Positions 27,255 through 59,110 of a stretch of 64,000 bases of DNA are shown here, in pieces. The notes below the pieces were generated by a model. It searched no databases. It was not told the origin of the DNA and saw only the letters and a program-made list of their open reading frames with translations. The stretch's first letter is position 1; each line of letters starts with the position of its first letter. A program made the translations under genes and the position numbers. Source of the stretch: Lucifuga dentata (lineage: Eukaryota; Chordata; Actinopteri; Ophidiiformes; Bythitidae); contig VXCM01000450.1 in the NCBI GenBank assembly GCA_014773175.1, positions 62,001 to 126,000 of the forward strand. The letters are read 5' to 3'.

Positions 27255-28900
27255 GCAAGCATAGGCAAATTTTTGTTTGTGGGGGCCCCAGGAAAAACAA
27301 AATGCTTGGAGCCATTTGAACTATTTTTTCCCAGATGACATTCATAACATTACCTTACCTGAAGTTAGTGGTGTGACGAGCGTTTTCTGTTGTGGTGTGT
27401 AGTCTTCTTCATCATCATGTGAAGGTGATGGTGTTTGTGAATGCTGAGCTGTTGGTGGTGGATGTTAATGGCACTGCTTAAACACAGAACAAAAAAACAT
27501 ATATAAACACAGATAGAGAGAATATAAAAGTGTGTTGTATCGCTATTAATGCCATTAAGATGAAGTGAACTGCATTATCAGTGTCAGTGGGCCGAGTAAA
27601 AGAAAGGAGTGATCAAGTTGAAAAACTGCAACAATGTTCCTGGGGTGAGAAAAGAAGGGAAGACATATGAGAGTAACTTCTATCAGTAACAATATTTTTG
27701 ACAGATATTCGTGTTAACAAAAATAAATCATAAAACTTTCAGTGCTCATCTTTTCTGGCTTCTGCAAATGCAGTGAGGATATTCTCTAGCTTTTAGGACA
27801 TTGCACTCTATTAAAATCAGAATATTGTTATTGTACATTCCAATACAACAAAATTCACTGTGCAACTCCTAGTATGGTCAATGCAACAATCACCCATAAA
27901 CTTCAACAAAATATATATATATATTTTTTTTTTTTTTTTAAACGTGGAATTGTAAACCAGACAGAAAACAAAATATTGCACTATAGAAGTGTTACATTCC
28001 TTTCAAAATAGCTCTAAAATAGTTCTAAAATCAGTTCTCAAAGCCTCTCCTCACACATGGCGGACCTCAAGCATTAATTAGCTTTAATGCTGAGAGGCTT
28101 ATCTGATCAGGAAATGTGTGGACAGCATCCTGACCTGCATAACCAAATCATCTGCAATGACATCATGTAGTTTTCTACAGGTTCTGTCAACTTCATCATG
28201 GGCAGGTGATGGCATCTGTATTTCAAAAGAGCTGGAGGAGCTGGATGGCTAGAAGATATGGAAACAGAGAAAGAGAGAAAGAATGTCACATCAAAGTAAT
28301 TAAATAACTCTGAGGATATATTGGCACATAAAGATAATACCAGCTCAAACAACCGCTGCCCTTAGTTAGCTTACTAAAATAAATATCCAGAAATCAGCAA
28401 ATTCAAATACCTAGTAAAATGAGTCCTCTGTAATGACATTCTCACTGATAGGCTGTCAGATGGCTAGCCTAGCTAGCTACCTCACTAACGAATTCAGTTA
28501 ACAGCGCCAACTAAGTTAGCTAATGTCAGAAATGTTACTTCCAAACCATTTGACAAACAATTCATCTTGCTGTGTGCTAAAAAAAACAAAAAACATAAAG
28601 CTTAATGAGCTAGCTAGCTACAGTGGACTGGACTACAGTCTTCATTTGTTTTTGTCACTGTTGTCAGTTGGTCACGACCGCCTTTCATTTAAACTCTCGC
28701 GCTTCAGTTAATTCAATAAAGTTTTGAAAAAAAATCTCGCTGCAACGCTTTGGGCTCGTGCGTCTGCTGCTTCGCCTGCTATGGTGTATTGTTACTGACT
28801 GCGCTAATTGCGTACGCTAATGGCGTAAATAGCGTGTATTGACAGACGCGGATCAACACTTTTCCTCTCAGCGCCGCAGAGGACTGTGGATCAATGAGAC
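27255..28900 (-). mobile_element. Possible transposon-derived block with exon-like segments
   Basis: The left part has TTTGTGGGGGCCCCAGG, reminiscent of fish hAT-type ends. On the - strand there are exon-like pieces with good splice borders: 28,137-28,249 (acceptor TCTTCTAG, donor CAG|GTCAGG) and 27,359-27,481 (acceptor GTGTTTAAG, donor CAG|GTAAGG). The first can read SSSSFEIQMPSPAHDEVDRT and the second SPSHDDEEDYTPQQK. A CpG-containing patch at 28,680-28,890 could be their promoter. I do not recognise a family and found no full transposase; it could instead be a fragment of a young or degraded gene. Confidence 0.3.
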
Positions 28901-28974
28901 AATAAATTCATTCATACATTTTTTTCATTCTGGAACTTGATGTCGAGACGATGCAAGTTATGTGCTTCACATTT

Positions 28975-29110
28975 AACATTTAATCTGTTAAATATCGGCG
29001 GTTATGGTGGGTGTATTCCGTTTGGTAGGAAACGGGATTTTGCAAAATAATACAAAAAACTGAAATATCGTTTTATGTTTTGAAAATGGTTGGCAGGAAC
29101 TCATTACCTT
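28975..29110 (-). repeat. Fragment of the CHD2-intron MITE family
   Basis: Bases matching the inner part of the element at 32,805-33,759 (GGGATTTTGCAAAA, then AAACTGAAATAT.GTTTTAT) in the same orientation as that copy. No terminal repeats remain. Confidence 0.5.
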
Positions 29111-29122
29111 AACTTTTTTTTT

Positions 29123-29247
29123 CTTCCTAGAGCGTTTTTTAACTTGTAAAGAAGTAGTTTAAAAAAAAAAAAGATCTCTTTTTANCTTCCTAGAGCGTTT
29201 TTTAACTTGTAAAGAAGTAGTTTAAAAAAAAAAAAGATCTCTTTTTA
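29123..29247. repeat. 62-base direct duplication around a single N (assembly join)
   Basis: Bases 29,123-29,184 recur at 29,186-29,247 with N at 29,185. Both copies contain an A12 run, a likely cause of the unmerged overlap. Confidence 0.9.
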
Positions 29248-29301
29248 CTCAAGTATAGCTGTCAGGTACTTTGTCTATCACTGATAGCCATTAGGAAAAA
29301 A

Positions 29302-29318
29302 GAGCGAGCGAGCGAGCG

Positions 29319-29376
<58 letters not shown>
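29302..29376 (+). repeat. (GAGC)n and (GA)n microsatellite
   Basis: GAGC units (29,302-29,319), then ACACA, then about 26 GA units, placed just beyond the inferred CHD2 polyadenylation site. Confidence 0.9.
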
Positions 29377-29378
<2 letters not shown>

Positions 29379-29379
29379 T

Positions 29380-31006
29380 CATTGTGTAACAAAGTTTATT
29401 ACATATGTCCAAACATATGTACATCACGTTTGAAGAGTGGTTTTTGTCACAAATATTAATTATTTAGACTTCCTTAAAGAACATATGATGCAGGACCTGT
29501 ATCCTGCTTACTGTGGAAAGAAAGATGTGCTGACTGTAACAGTTGGCTAAATGTCCTGGACATAACACAACATGATTTCTTATATTAAGATTTATATTTT
29601 CCCCTCAAATTACCAACTCTTTTGGAAATCACAGAACCATATAATTACCAAAGTGGTCCCTTCACCAGTTTTCACTGAATGATATAATTTTGAACAATCT
29701 CAAAATATTACTGTTTAACACTACATCCTGCCTGTATTAAGCCCCAGTACTGCCAAGAAACCAATATACAGAATGAGAATAGACACATAAATAAGGCACA
29801 AATAGAGAAGCAAAACAATCAATCAAAAAAAAAAAAAAAAAAANAAAAAAAAAAAAAAAAAACGGGGCCCAGAGCAGGACCAGTGTCAGATTTGGCACAG
29901 GAAGAGAATGTCCAAAGGGAATAAACATAAACAAATGTTAACAGCAATAGCACAACTGTTCTCTCAGTGAAAAATATTGCTAAATTATAGCTTTAGAAAG
30001 AAAGTGTTTTCATCCCATAGTACACTCAGACATAATTGTGTACTTAGCAAAAAAAAAATGGCTGAAGAAACAAAACTACACTGATTCTTTACCATACCAC
30101 CATTAATACTGAAAGGAAAAAATAAAGGACTGTTTCTTAGTGTTTTAAACTTCTGCACAAGTTTTTCTAATAAATACTGCTTACAAAGCTTGTTTCATTG
30201 GGCCTATGAAGAGGAAAGTGGTTGTGATGATTTGCAATGATTTATACAGATGCACAACTACAGAAATGAGGATTTTCTGTACAATAAGAGAAATATGTTC
30301 ACTAAAATCTCTTCCTGATTAAGAGTATGTAGAGGAAACTTTACTGGCTTGTTTGAAATATTCATATTTGAGATTTACGCCATCCATTACACCACCATTT
30401 TAACCTAAATGGTAATAACTCCATGGTTCAGTTCAGCTACATGGTCAAGATAAACATTTGAAGGTGCAGATGATCATACTTTACACATTCGTTTGTATTT
30501 AATTCTTCTAATGACATCATTTGCAAGACTTAAAGCTAAACACAAAAAAATAACAATGTCCATGTCATGGTTCCTTTGGGAATAATCCCATACATTTACC
30601 ATTCAAAAAGGCCAAAACCTTCAGGCACTTTTAGGATTTAGATCAGTCATCAGTTCGTGGATCCTAAATTTTCCTTACATAATAGTCCATAGGACTAATT
30701 ATCCGTAAGCATGTCACACAGTCTTAGCATGGACTGATCAAGTCAATTTACCTCAGTTTTTTTTTTAATCATCAGGGAGATGATCAGAGAAAACCCACTT
30801 CTTGCTTCAGGGCACAAATGACTCAGCCACAGCCGCTGGGAGAAAAGAGCAAAATAGTTTGGTTTTGCTGGTAAAGAGGTACGGTACCTGTTGATTCCCT
30901 TTACAGCTGTGAGCTTATGATTGGCTTCCACACGTGTCCACCACAGCATGTGGCTTTGACCCTGGACAAAACAACCAGATTAGTTTGTCGCTCACACCAA
31001 TGGACC
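29380..31006 (-). other. CHD2: CHD2 3' untranslated region
   Basis: AT-rich DNA from the TAA at 31,007-31,009 to the AATAAA near 29,395, with no coding frame. It holds a poly-A assembly join (N at 29,844). Its end is inferred. Confidence 0.5.
29395..29400 (-). terminator. CHD2: Candidate CHD2 polyadenylation signal
   Basis: AATAAA on the - strand (TTTATT on +), 1.6 kb after the CHD2 stop. Cleavage would fall in or near the GA microsatellite. Other AATAAA sites exist in the interval, so the main site is uncertain. Confidence 0.4.
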
Positions 31007-50037
<19,031 letters not shown>

Positions 50038-50576
50038 CGTTATATCCTAAAAATCTTGAATAGGATGAGTTTTTATCCTGGTATTTTGTCAAAAAAAAAA
50101 AAAGTTGGAGGAAGCATGAACTATCATACAAGTCCCACAAGATAGCCTTTGCTCAGGAGGCAGAATAAAGACAGACGGTGCGACACGACTTAAGAAAAAT
50201 ACATTAAATGGAAAAAATTAACGGTCATTATTTACATCGCTAATTTAAAAGGGCTATGATAATGACAGGTGCTGTTCCAATTAGTTAAATATCCAGCCTT
50301 CAGCTTTCAATATTGTCCAAGGATCAAGCCGCATGCAATTAATTGTAACTGCGTCATCAGTTGAGGGATTAGAAAAATAAGATTTAGAGATGAGAAAATA
50401 AGTAATTTATGCACTACACAATGTAAACATACCAATTCAAAGTGAAGCAACGCGACAATCTATAAATGAAGTTAGATTCACGTTCGCTGTATCACAGGGT
50501 TTAAATACGTATCCGATTCGAATAAAAATAAAGAGTAACAAAAAATAATAAATTAATGTTAAATTACAAAGGAAAC

Positions 50577-50940
50577 CTTGATTGAAAAAGGTGATAGGCC
50601 TTTACAGTCTTCATCTGCTGTCAGACTTTGGGCGACAGAGGCGAGCAGCAGCACACTAAAAATGGAGGCGCGCCATGGCTGCCAGAGCCCTGTATAGAAA
50701 ACAACGACGAGCGCTCGCCCAGCATAGACGGCTCCAACAGCTCGAAAAAACAGTCCTAAATCCACGAAAAAATGCCCAAATTTCCCTTAATCTCTAATTA
50801 TTCGATCACAAACGTTAAGTTATAACAAGAAAGAAGCGGTCTCGGTAGAAAAATATGAGAAACGGTCTAAGGAAAGCCCAGAGCAGCCGTCCCGAGGCTG
50901 AGCCGCCATGAAGTGCTCCTTCCTGGCTCTGAAAGCTTTG
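50577..50940 (-). promoter_or_regulatory. CHD2: CHD2 promoter and non-coding first exon
   Basis: This GC-richer patch holds CpGs and, on the - strand, ATGGCGGC (YY1-type core) near 50,908. The leader could end at AATCAAG|GTTTCC (50,577), joining the start-exon acceptor at 50,047. Several ATGs in it start short upstream frames, one of about 68 codons from 50,765 that runs past the proposed donor. The transcription start is not determined. Confidence 0.5.
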
Positions 50941-51120
50941 CCTTTGATTGACGTTATTTCCATTTACACCACACTCAGGTGATGTGCAAGTCCCACCCCT
51001 TTTATTAACTTTAAAACACATTTTTATATTTACTTACATATTTTTTCAGTCTCACACCCTAGCCTAAAAGTGAAATCTTTCTTCCCATCTTTAATACTTA
51101 AGAATACTGACGTTGAAAAA

Positions 51121-51150
51121 ACTATATATATATATATATATTTTTTTTTT
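51121..51150 (+). repeat. (TA)n then poly-T
   Basis: About ten TA units followed by ten T, in the CHD2 upstream spacer. Confidence 0.85.
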
Positions 51151-51857
51151 TGCACACTATGCATCACTTCCTGTATAGACAGGAAGCAGAACGACCAGGA
51201 GCCATTTTGGAGTCTTTGGAAACCATTTCAGTTCAGATCACATTCCAATAAACTTTGCAATTTGTCCCACAACAAATGTGTATTTTTCAGCTGGTTTTAT
51301 TGTTTAGGTAATGATTTAAAAATGGGACTGATTAAGGCAGAGTGGTGCATATTAATCAGCCATTCTCCTCAAATCCTGTCAATTTGTTGAGGAATTAATT
51401 GATAAAGAAGTTCAAATGTGAGAGTGATGGCAGCCAGATGCTCCATGCCACGATACCCAGTATTAAACAAATGCACCGCTGCAGTCTTTCATTTATATGG
51501 GAACAGTTTTACTAACTTTGAACAAAGTCAGTTCAAACCAAAGTAATTTATCACGTGATTAACTATTAAAAACCAATTGAGTTATTAGACTTGCACTTTT
51601 TAAAAATTTTACGCCAAATATCGTCTTGTATTTACAGGTTAAGAGGAGCTATTTTAAATGTTAACCGTCCTTAGCTAGCGTAGGGAATAGCTAATGAATC
51701 AAAGCCAGGGAAAAAATGCGAGGACATAGACTTTATTTAAAAACAACATTTGAATATCAAATGTACAAAAGCTGATTTTTTTTTCCCCCCAAAAAATAAC
51801 AGTTTAATTTTTCAACGAGTCCACTATACAGCCAGGGTTCCAGTGTCCATGTTGTCA

Positions 51858-51883
51858 AAAAAAAAAAAAAAAAAAAAAAAAAA
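51858..51883 (+). repeat. Poly-A run
   Basis: About 25 A on the + strand within the proposed last exon of the upstream lncRNA. Confidence 0.85.
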
Positions 51884-53382
51884 TTCCAATTGCTGAAAAT
51901 CCCATCAGAAAAGGTTTCATCTTGTTAAAATCTGGCTAACTGCCAAATGACTTGCCATCTTCACGTTAAACAACGCTGTCTTCACTTCAGTAATATCCAG
52001 TTGAATGGAGTCTTGATAGGATAAAAAAGAAGGAAAAGTTGTAAGCCCACAGTGCAACTGAAACTGAACAACGATTCACTATAAGTAAAAAAAAAAAAAG
52101 AGGCATGCTAGACTAAAAAATAAACAGCGCTGAAGTAACATACGTGGCTAGCTTTAACTTATGTAAGCTAGCATTGTGCAAGTATCCTACTAAAACATCA
52201 TAGTATTAAGACACTACTACTACTACTGTGAAAAAGTATAAAAAGCCTAAACAAAGTGGTCAGTTCTAGAAATTGTAGCTAGAAGACAATGTGCCAACAA
52301 AATAAATAAAATGCAACATGAATGAGACCGAGGAGCATTACAACACTACATTTCAACTTGAAACTGGCTATCACACAGCCAAATATTGATTAAGATTAAT
52401 TAATAAAGTCCAATCAGATGTGATGCAACTTTATTATGGAATAGCTAATAACTAATAATGCTGCATTATGGACACTTTTCAACATTAGTTTAAAAATACA
52501 GTGCAGTGCTATGTTATAATGATAAATTCTGTAGGATTTTTGTTGGATCTTTTATTGTGAAATGCTTTAATGAATCCAAAACAAGTAGGACAATTTAAGT
52601 TTGAACTTCATAAAAATTCCAAGAAGCTGCAGAAAATTCATCAGCTGTCCACCAGGGTTTTACTGTGAGCTTTATCTAGAGTTACCTAAACTATCTCACG
52701 TATTATGCTAAGAGTTGAAACTGACACAAATTGAACTGAACCAAAAAAATGAACAAATATGCAACAGTTGATTCAATTAAAACAAAATCATACCCTGGCC
52801 TGTGAACAAACAATTCAAGATGCAAATTCAGACCCACTCCTACAACAACTTCGAATTGCAAAAATGACACCACAGTCACCAAAGCAGAAACAGGAATGAC
52901 CACCAGACGGACAACAACCTCCAATTACTATTTGTGCAACCCATAGAAAACCCGGCTGATTTCATACATCTGCTGTTCAGAATCAAAAACAAAAAATGTT
53001 CTCATAGGGAGGGTAAAAATACAAATGCTATTTGTAAAATAATCTTTAACCCCTCTGGAATCTGTTATTTTTGCTGATTTTTGGAGATTTTCTTTTTAAT
53101 TTGTAGAATCCTCAAAAGAAAATTTGACAACTTTCTATAATTTAAGCCTTTTTATAAGCATCTTTTAGATTGGATTTTTCTTTACTAGAATGAAGAATTT
53201 TCTTCAAAAATTGATTTGAGACTACAGAGGGTTAAGTGGTACTTGCCATGTTCTATCATGTTTTCAGCTTTAAGGTCAAAAAACAAACATTACATTTTTT
53301 TACCCCTCAAAAACCTAAGCGTGGAGCAACAGCTTATATGCATATGTTTCTAGTAAATACCAAGAAGAGGCAACATTTACTA

Positions 53383-53554
53383 TCTACATTAGTGAGAAAG
53401 CCACAGTGCAAAAAGAACTCATTTCATTAAAAAAAAAAAATAGCCAAATGAGAAAGTTGTTACACAANTCTACATTAGTGAGAAAGCCACAGTGCAAAAA
53501 GAACTCATTTCATTAAAAAAAAAAAAATAGCCAAATGAGAAAGTTGTTACACAA
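53383..53554. repeat. 85/86-base direct duplication around a single N (assembly join)
   Basis: Bases 53,383-53,467 recur at 53,469-53,554 with N at 53,468. The copies appear to differ only in the length of an internal A run, which points to homopolymer miscounting at a contig join. Confidence 0.85.
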
Positions 53555-56500
53555 GTGCTAACATTAAACAGTTTGCCATCTTACACTTTGAACTGTCCAT
53601 TTTGTTATACATTGTGCCAACTATCGTCAAGACCCTTAGAACCAGTCTATCACTTGCTACTATAGTGGTAAATATTACCAGTGAATGTGGAGTAATGTGT
53701 ACTGCAAATACTGGTAAATTATTGCCAACATGTATGGAAATGTGTATGAATTATTGGGATCATATCATATAATCTCTTCGTAGTCAAATATCAATTTTCC
53801 CAACATTTGCAGGTTTAGTAAGTGTATAGATGAAGCACTCTGGTCAAAATATGAAAAACTTACAGAGCTGTCTTCTTTTTTGAAGCTTGAAACCCTTCAT
53901 ATGGCTCCATGTTTCAACTGTGTAACAGATAAAGAAAAATGAATTAAATCCAGAGTAACAAACCCCTGACCAGTGCATGAAAAAGATAATTTTGAGTAGG
54001 ATAAGAAAGACTTTTTCTCTTCCAAACAAAACAATCAGAAGACCAAAAAAAAAAAAAAAAAAANAAAAAAAAAAAAAAAAAAAAGGGGGGGATGTGACAG
54101 ATGTATCTTTTGCAAAGTGTGTTGTGTTCTGTTAAATTTATTGTCCATTTGTTTCAAGCCTTTGGGTCTTTTCTTTAAAATATTGGCTGCAGATGACAAA
54201 CATGGCCAAAATAATCATGTATCTCAAGAGGCGATCATTTGCATCTGAGGAATGCACAAATTCTATCACAAAAAAAGTTCTAACACCCACAGTAAAAACA
54301 GATATTGATCAACAGCTGATGTTCTGCACCTGCAACTAGATATGTAGCTATTTATTATAGGCCATGTCAACGTAATGATTAACTGTTTTAAATAAATATT
54401 TTGTTGCGAAAAACACATTTCCAAAGTAATGCCGAGTTATTTTGGGAAACTCACTTCTCCCAGAAACCTAACAGTAGCTCTGAACCCAACCTAAAATGAA
54501 AACAATTTTTTTCCTTATGTTATCAAAATTACCATATATTTTTCAATCTAAACAGAATGTGAAATAACCTAATTTGATGGAGGTTAAGTAGTGTTGGCTA
54601 GAATTTGAGATTTCAAACATACAAACTTGAGTATTACTTCTTGCTACAAAGCTAAATATCTTTGAATGCAGAGTTATTTATTACAGAGTTATTACACATC
54701 ATGAAATAAGTGTCACTACTTTAAGCTTCCTAGATGTCTCAGTTACTAAATGCACTTACTGACAGCACAGCTACGATTAAGAAACATTACATCACTCAAA
54801 ATATTCTCAAACCATTTTACAATATATGGGAGGTCAATATATTATCCACTAATACATGGAAGTAAATTGTTATAATTACAATTGGAAAAATGGAATTTAA
54901 TGAGATGGGTGACTAATATAGGTAGCATCTTTTTTTTCTAGACAGAAAGAACAATATTCATGATGCATAATTGGGGGAACGTGCTGCACTTTTCACAAAG
55001 CCACATACATGTCTGTACATGGCACTTGTATTTTAACTATGAATTGAGTGCTGCGTTCCTTGGCATCCTTTATAATGATGCTGAAGGACCATACTGCTTT
55101 GTTTTGTTGTAGCTCTGATGTGAACAGTTTACTGATGTGTGTTTCACAACTTTCACAACTCTGCAGCAGCTGTACTCTCAGTCCTGTATGTTTGTCTGTG
55201 TAGGGCTGCCTGACACTTGTTGGGTTTGGGGGTGTGTGTGTGGTAAATTCATGTTCTCCTGGGAAAATCTAAATCTTGATAGTTCACTGTCAACAAGAGC
55301 AACTTACCACCTACTGAAAATCATGTTTTTTGCTGACCTCCACTGGTTTAAGTTCTCACCTTGCTGCAATGATTTAAAAGTGTACTGAGAATGTGTTGAG
55401 TACACACTGACAACAGTGTTGTATGTGTTACAAGTGAAACGAAGGTCACGTCTGACCAAAACCAACAGCGATGCTCCTTATGGTCGGAGAAGCAACACAG
55501 TTGAAACTTAAAACCAGAAGAGTTCAGTGAAACAGGGTTTTTCTGCTTGGTGTAAGTTACCCTTTCAAAGAAAAAATAAAATTAAGAAAAAAAATTAAAG
55601 CACGCCTATTTCTTTTATGTTCTTGTTTTGTGTTAAATGTGACTAAGCATGTCAGTGGAATTTGGCTGCGTGGTATCCATCTGTACAAAGTTTTACCTTC
55701 TAGCATTTATTACACATCAACAAAAGTGTAAATTTGAAAATGCAAAATAGTTAAATTTTCATGGTTCACATTGGCCACAGGTAATTATCAGTTATTGTTA
55801 TCATTCCAGTAATTCCAAATCGCAATGGGAGGACCCCATAGCATAAAACTATAAATATGCTTGAGCAGTTCTGCAAAACGCTCTATTCTTAATCATCTAC
55901 TAAGAGGCAAAGGCACATGCAAGCCCCTCAAAATAAGAAGTTAACTGGAGACAAATGGCCAAAGGGACAATCTAAAAAAATGCAACCAGTCACACAATTT
56001 TTGACCAAGAGTATGGAAATGTGGGAGGACATGGGGGGTGGGGGGTAAATGAAACTGTATAAGAATTCTGATAGGTACACTTGGCCAATCTGTCTTCACA
56101 AACACAGTAGGGTTCAGGGCATCTTTTTGACCATAAAAACCAGCTTTTAGTATGTGTGACCCATAACCAATTTGTCCAAAGTAAGCCATCAGCTTGAGTG
56201 TTGATTTAACATGGCTGTAGCTTAAGGCATTATTACATGAGCCAACAAGTAAATTTGCCCAGGTGGGTGCCTCAACAGTCTTGTACAATTAGTGTGAGGT
56301 AAAAACAAATGCTATTCACCTGTAAGCTAAGGTATTTCTAGCAGTGTCTATTGAAAGCTAACACATCATCTCGAAGCCCTCCTCTTGTGGAGCAAAGTAG
56401 GCTAGCGCCGACTAACAAAGCCAATTGGTGCTAGCATTCAATGGCTACGATGTTCGCTTGCTCTGGCTGACTTTTAAGCTAGGCACTAGGTTAGCACTGA

Positions 56501-57118
56501 CTTAGCCCCTCGTAGCGGGAAGATGGGCAGCTCTGCCTTGACACAATCTTCACGAATGTCAGCCAATATTTCTGGGGATGACGCTGTGAGAGAGTTCTCG
56601 ATTGTGAAATACCAACCAAAAAATGTTTGAAAAAGAACTTAAGTTTTGCTGAATATTTATGTGAAGAAGTATTTCACTTATTGTTTAACTAGATACTATT
56701 ATTGTTAATTTCAAACAAGAATTTTGATTGAGCAAGACACAGAAGACGACATCAAATCCATTGTTAGATTTTGTCGCATTTGAGCACAACTGTATTGTAA
56801 AAATAAATTGTATTAACACATGTTAAATGTGTTAAGTACCACTAAAAAGCTACCATAATATAAAAATTTAAGAATTTACATGCTATTTTTAAACACAAGG
56901 TATGATTAATCCCAAACTGTTGATATTTCATAATTATATACAGATGTGTTGTACATCTGTACATAATGTGTCACAGACTAGGGGGCAGGATAGATTGTGG
57001 GTTTTTTAACAATTGACATTTTGCTAAGTTAAAACAATCCATGAAAAGAATTTAATACATTGATGAAATACAAGCTAGTTCTAAAGATATTTATTCTATC
57101 TTAAAAATGTATACTTAC

Positions 57119-57181
57119 AGGATTCTCGTAGGGTCATCCCAATCCTTCAATTCATGCTTTCTTGGTTGCTAAATGTCAACC
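57119..57181 (-). ncRNA. CHASERR: CHASERR-like internal exon
   Basis: 63 bases between acceptor CTATTTTAAAG and the near-consensus donor CCT|GTAAGTAT. It contains GCATGAATTGAAGG. Confidence 0.45.
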
Positions 57182-57327
57182 CTTTAAAATAGGAAAATAC
57201 AAGGTTCAGAGGAAAAGCTGACAACAGCACACCCTACTGGCTGCACATATATATTTAGTAGAATATCAACAACTTGCGGAATTGCTAAAACATTGAAATC
57301 ACACCCGTAACTGCTTGATAAACTTAC

Positions 57328-57393
57328 CATTTTGCTTGGGTCAGATGATCCACTTTCTTCGTTGACCCATTTGTTAAACATGAAAGGAAATCC
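57328..57393 (-). ncRNA. CHASERR: CHASERR-like internal exon
   Basis: 66 bases between acceptor TTTTATAG and donor ATG|GTAAGTT. It ends CAAGCAAAATG, so the AAAATGG motif spans the donor. Could also be coding in one frame, but has no family match. Confidence 0.45.
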
Positions 57394-58850
57394 CTATAAA
57401 ATATCAAATGAGATTATGATTACTTTTGTTGGTATATGCAAAAAAATCTTAACTCTCATATGCATAAGCAACAAGCTTAAGTAAGGACTTTTGAATAGCT
57501 TTCCTAAATAAGATTTTGAATATATGTTCTAATCTTATTAATATATAAGAAAAGTCATTAATATGTGGTTGCATATGTTGGAAGGGAATTGTTTCATATT
57601 TGCATGATTTGGTGGTTTAAAATGTGACTAAATTTGGCCTCAAATGTAAAATTATGTTTTAGTAAAAAAAAAAAAAAAAAAANAAAAAAAAAAAAAAAAA
57701 ACAACCTATCTTGAAGAGTGTAGAAGACATTTTGTACTGTGCAGGGTGGTACACTACTAATCCCTTGGATTCAACATTACAGATTAAAATAGAAGTATCT
57801 TTAATAAAAGGTTGTACATTAGCTGTTTTATTTGCCTGTATGTAGTAGGTGTCTTCACATTTAGATAAATCAACAACTTTAGGAAAGAGTCCATGACATA
57901 AAGAGGATTTCATTTCTGTATTTAATTTTATTACATTTTTTATTCCCTAAAATTTAACATACTTCACATGTAGTGATGCTTTCTAACATAAAATGTTTCC
58001 TAACATGTCTTGCTGATATAATGTAACATGGAAAAGTAAAATTAATCTAAATATTTAATTTACTTCTGCATTCTGTACCTCAAAGGGTTAAAAGCCAACA
58101 CCCTATTTTATTTTTCGAAGTATACTTAGGCTTTTTAGATATTTGGAACCATTATCAGACAAACAAATTCACTAAAGTTTTATGTATAATGTATACAAAA
58201 AGGTAAATATTGCCAATTGACATATTTTGAGCATTTTTACAACTTCTCTCAATTTATTCAAACTGTTTTAAAATAATAGATATTACACATCCAACACTCA
58301 ATGAAATCTTGGAGACAACATTTGTACACTCTGAGGTATATTTATGTAAAAACTGATAAAATGTTAATTTTATGTCATTTCAATTCGATAAAATCCCCCA
58401 AAAAACAAATATCGAGAAAATAAACAAAATTACAGTCAATAACATTGTATTGATGTCATTCATCTACATACAACATTTCAAAAGAACACATTAGATTGTT
58501 TTTGGTATTTTCATCGAACAAATTCAGACAAGGGCATTTGCCCTTTCAAGGACAAAGCAAATTTAAAATGCGTAGGCTGAAATATCTTCAAATAGATCGA
58601 AAACAAATGTGTCTATCCAAATCTAAACAAAGTTAACTCGAAACATAAGTCATAATCATGTTATCTTGCTATACTGGGACACAATTTAATGCAATTTACG
58701 CTCTAAAACCCGTTTTCTTTATTCTTGGCTGACAACACCATGGCCATTTTTACAACACTGCGTCTAACTGTCGTTCTATCCACCATATTGCCCTACAAGC
58801 TTCACTCGGTTTTTACAGCTATTATCGCATGATTACTCTTAATTTCTTAC

Positions 58851-59110
58851 CCATTTCCACGGCCGTGACTATCCAACTTCATCTGCCGGGGCCAGCGTCG
58901 TGTTTTTTGGTGGTTTTCGCCGTTTTGGTGGGTGTTTGGGCCGCATCGTTCCGCCCGTCCTGCTCCTGGCTCCTGTCTGCTCTCTCTGCTGCGCGTGCTG
59001 TCCTGCTCCGTGCCTCCGCCTGAGCTCTTCTCCTTCATCGGCTCTGCCCACTTTGCTTCAACGTAACACAAGCTCCACTTCCTCTTCTACACATTATACA
59101 AGTATGAAAC
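58851..59110 (-). ncRNA. CHASERR: CHASERR-like exon 1 and promoter
   Basis: A CpG-containing GC-rich island in otherwise AT-rich DNA, ending on the - strand at the donor GTAAGA. An open frame of 74 codons exists but is dominated by Arg/Glu/Gly and reads equally well on the other strand, as expected for GC-rich DNA. The 5' end is a guess. Confidence 0.4.

Larger units (their letters stand above)
51715..59110 (-). ncRNA. CHASERR: Candidate CHASERR-like lncRNA upstream of CHD2
   Basis: In mammals CHASERR is a tandem lncRNA just upstream of CHD2, on the same strand, that lowers CHD2 expression in cis. Here the - strand has the matching layout: a GC-rich start region with donor GGAAATGG|GTAAGA (58,851), internal exons 57,328-57,393 and 57,119-57,181 with clean GT/AG borders, and a putative long last exon with AATAAA near 51,730. 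No frame across these pieces looks like a protein. On the - strand the proposed last exon has AAGATGG/AAAATGG-type motifs, including two AAGATGGCAA; such AUGG-containing motifs are reported as conserved in CHASERR. The acceptor of the last exon is not resolved (56,320 is one option). The symbol rests on synteny, strand and motifs. Confidence 0.5.
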
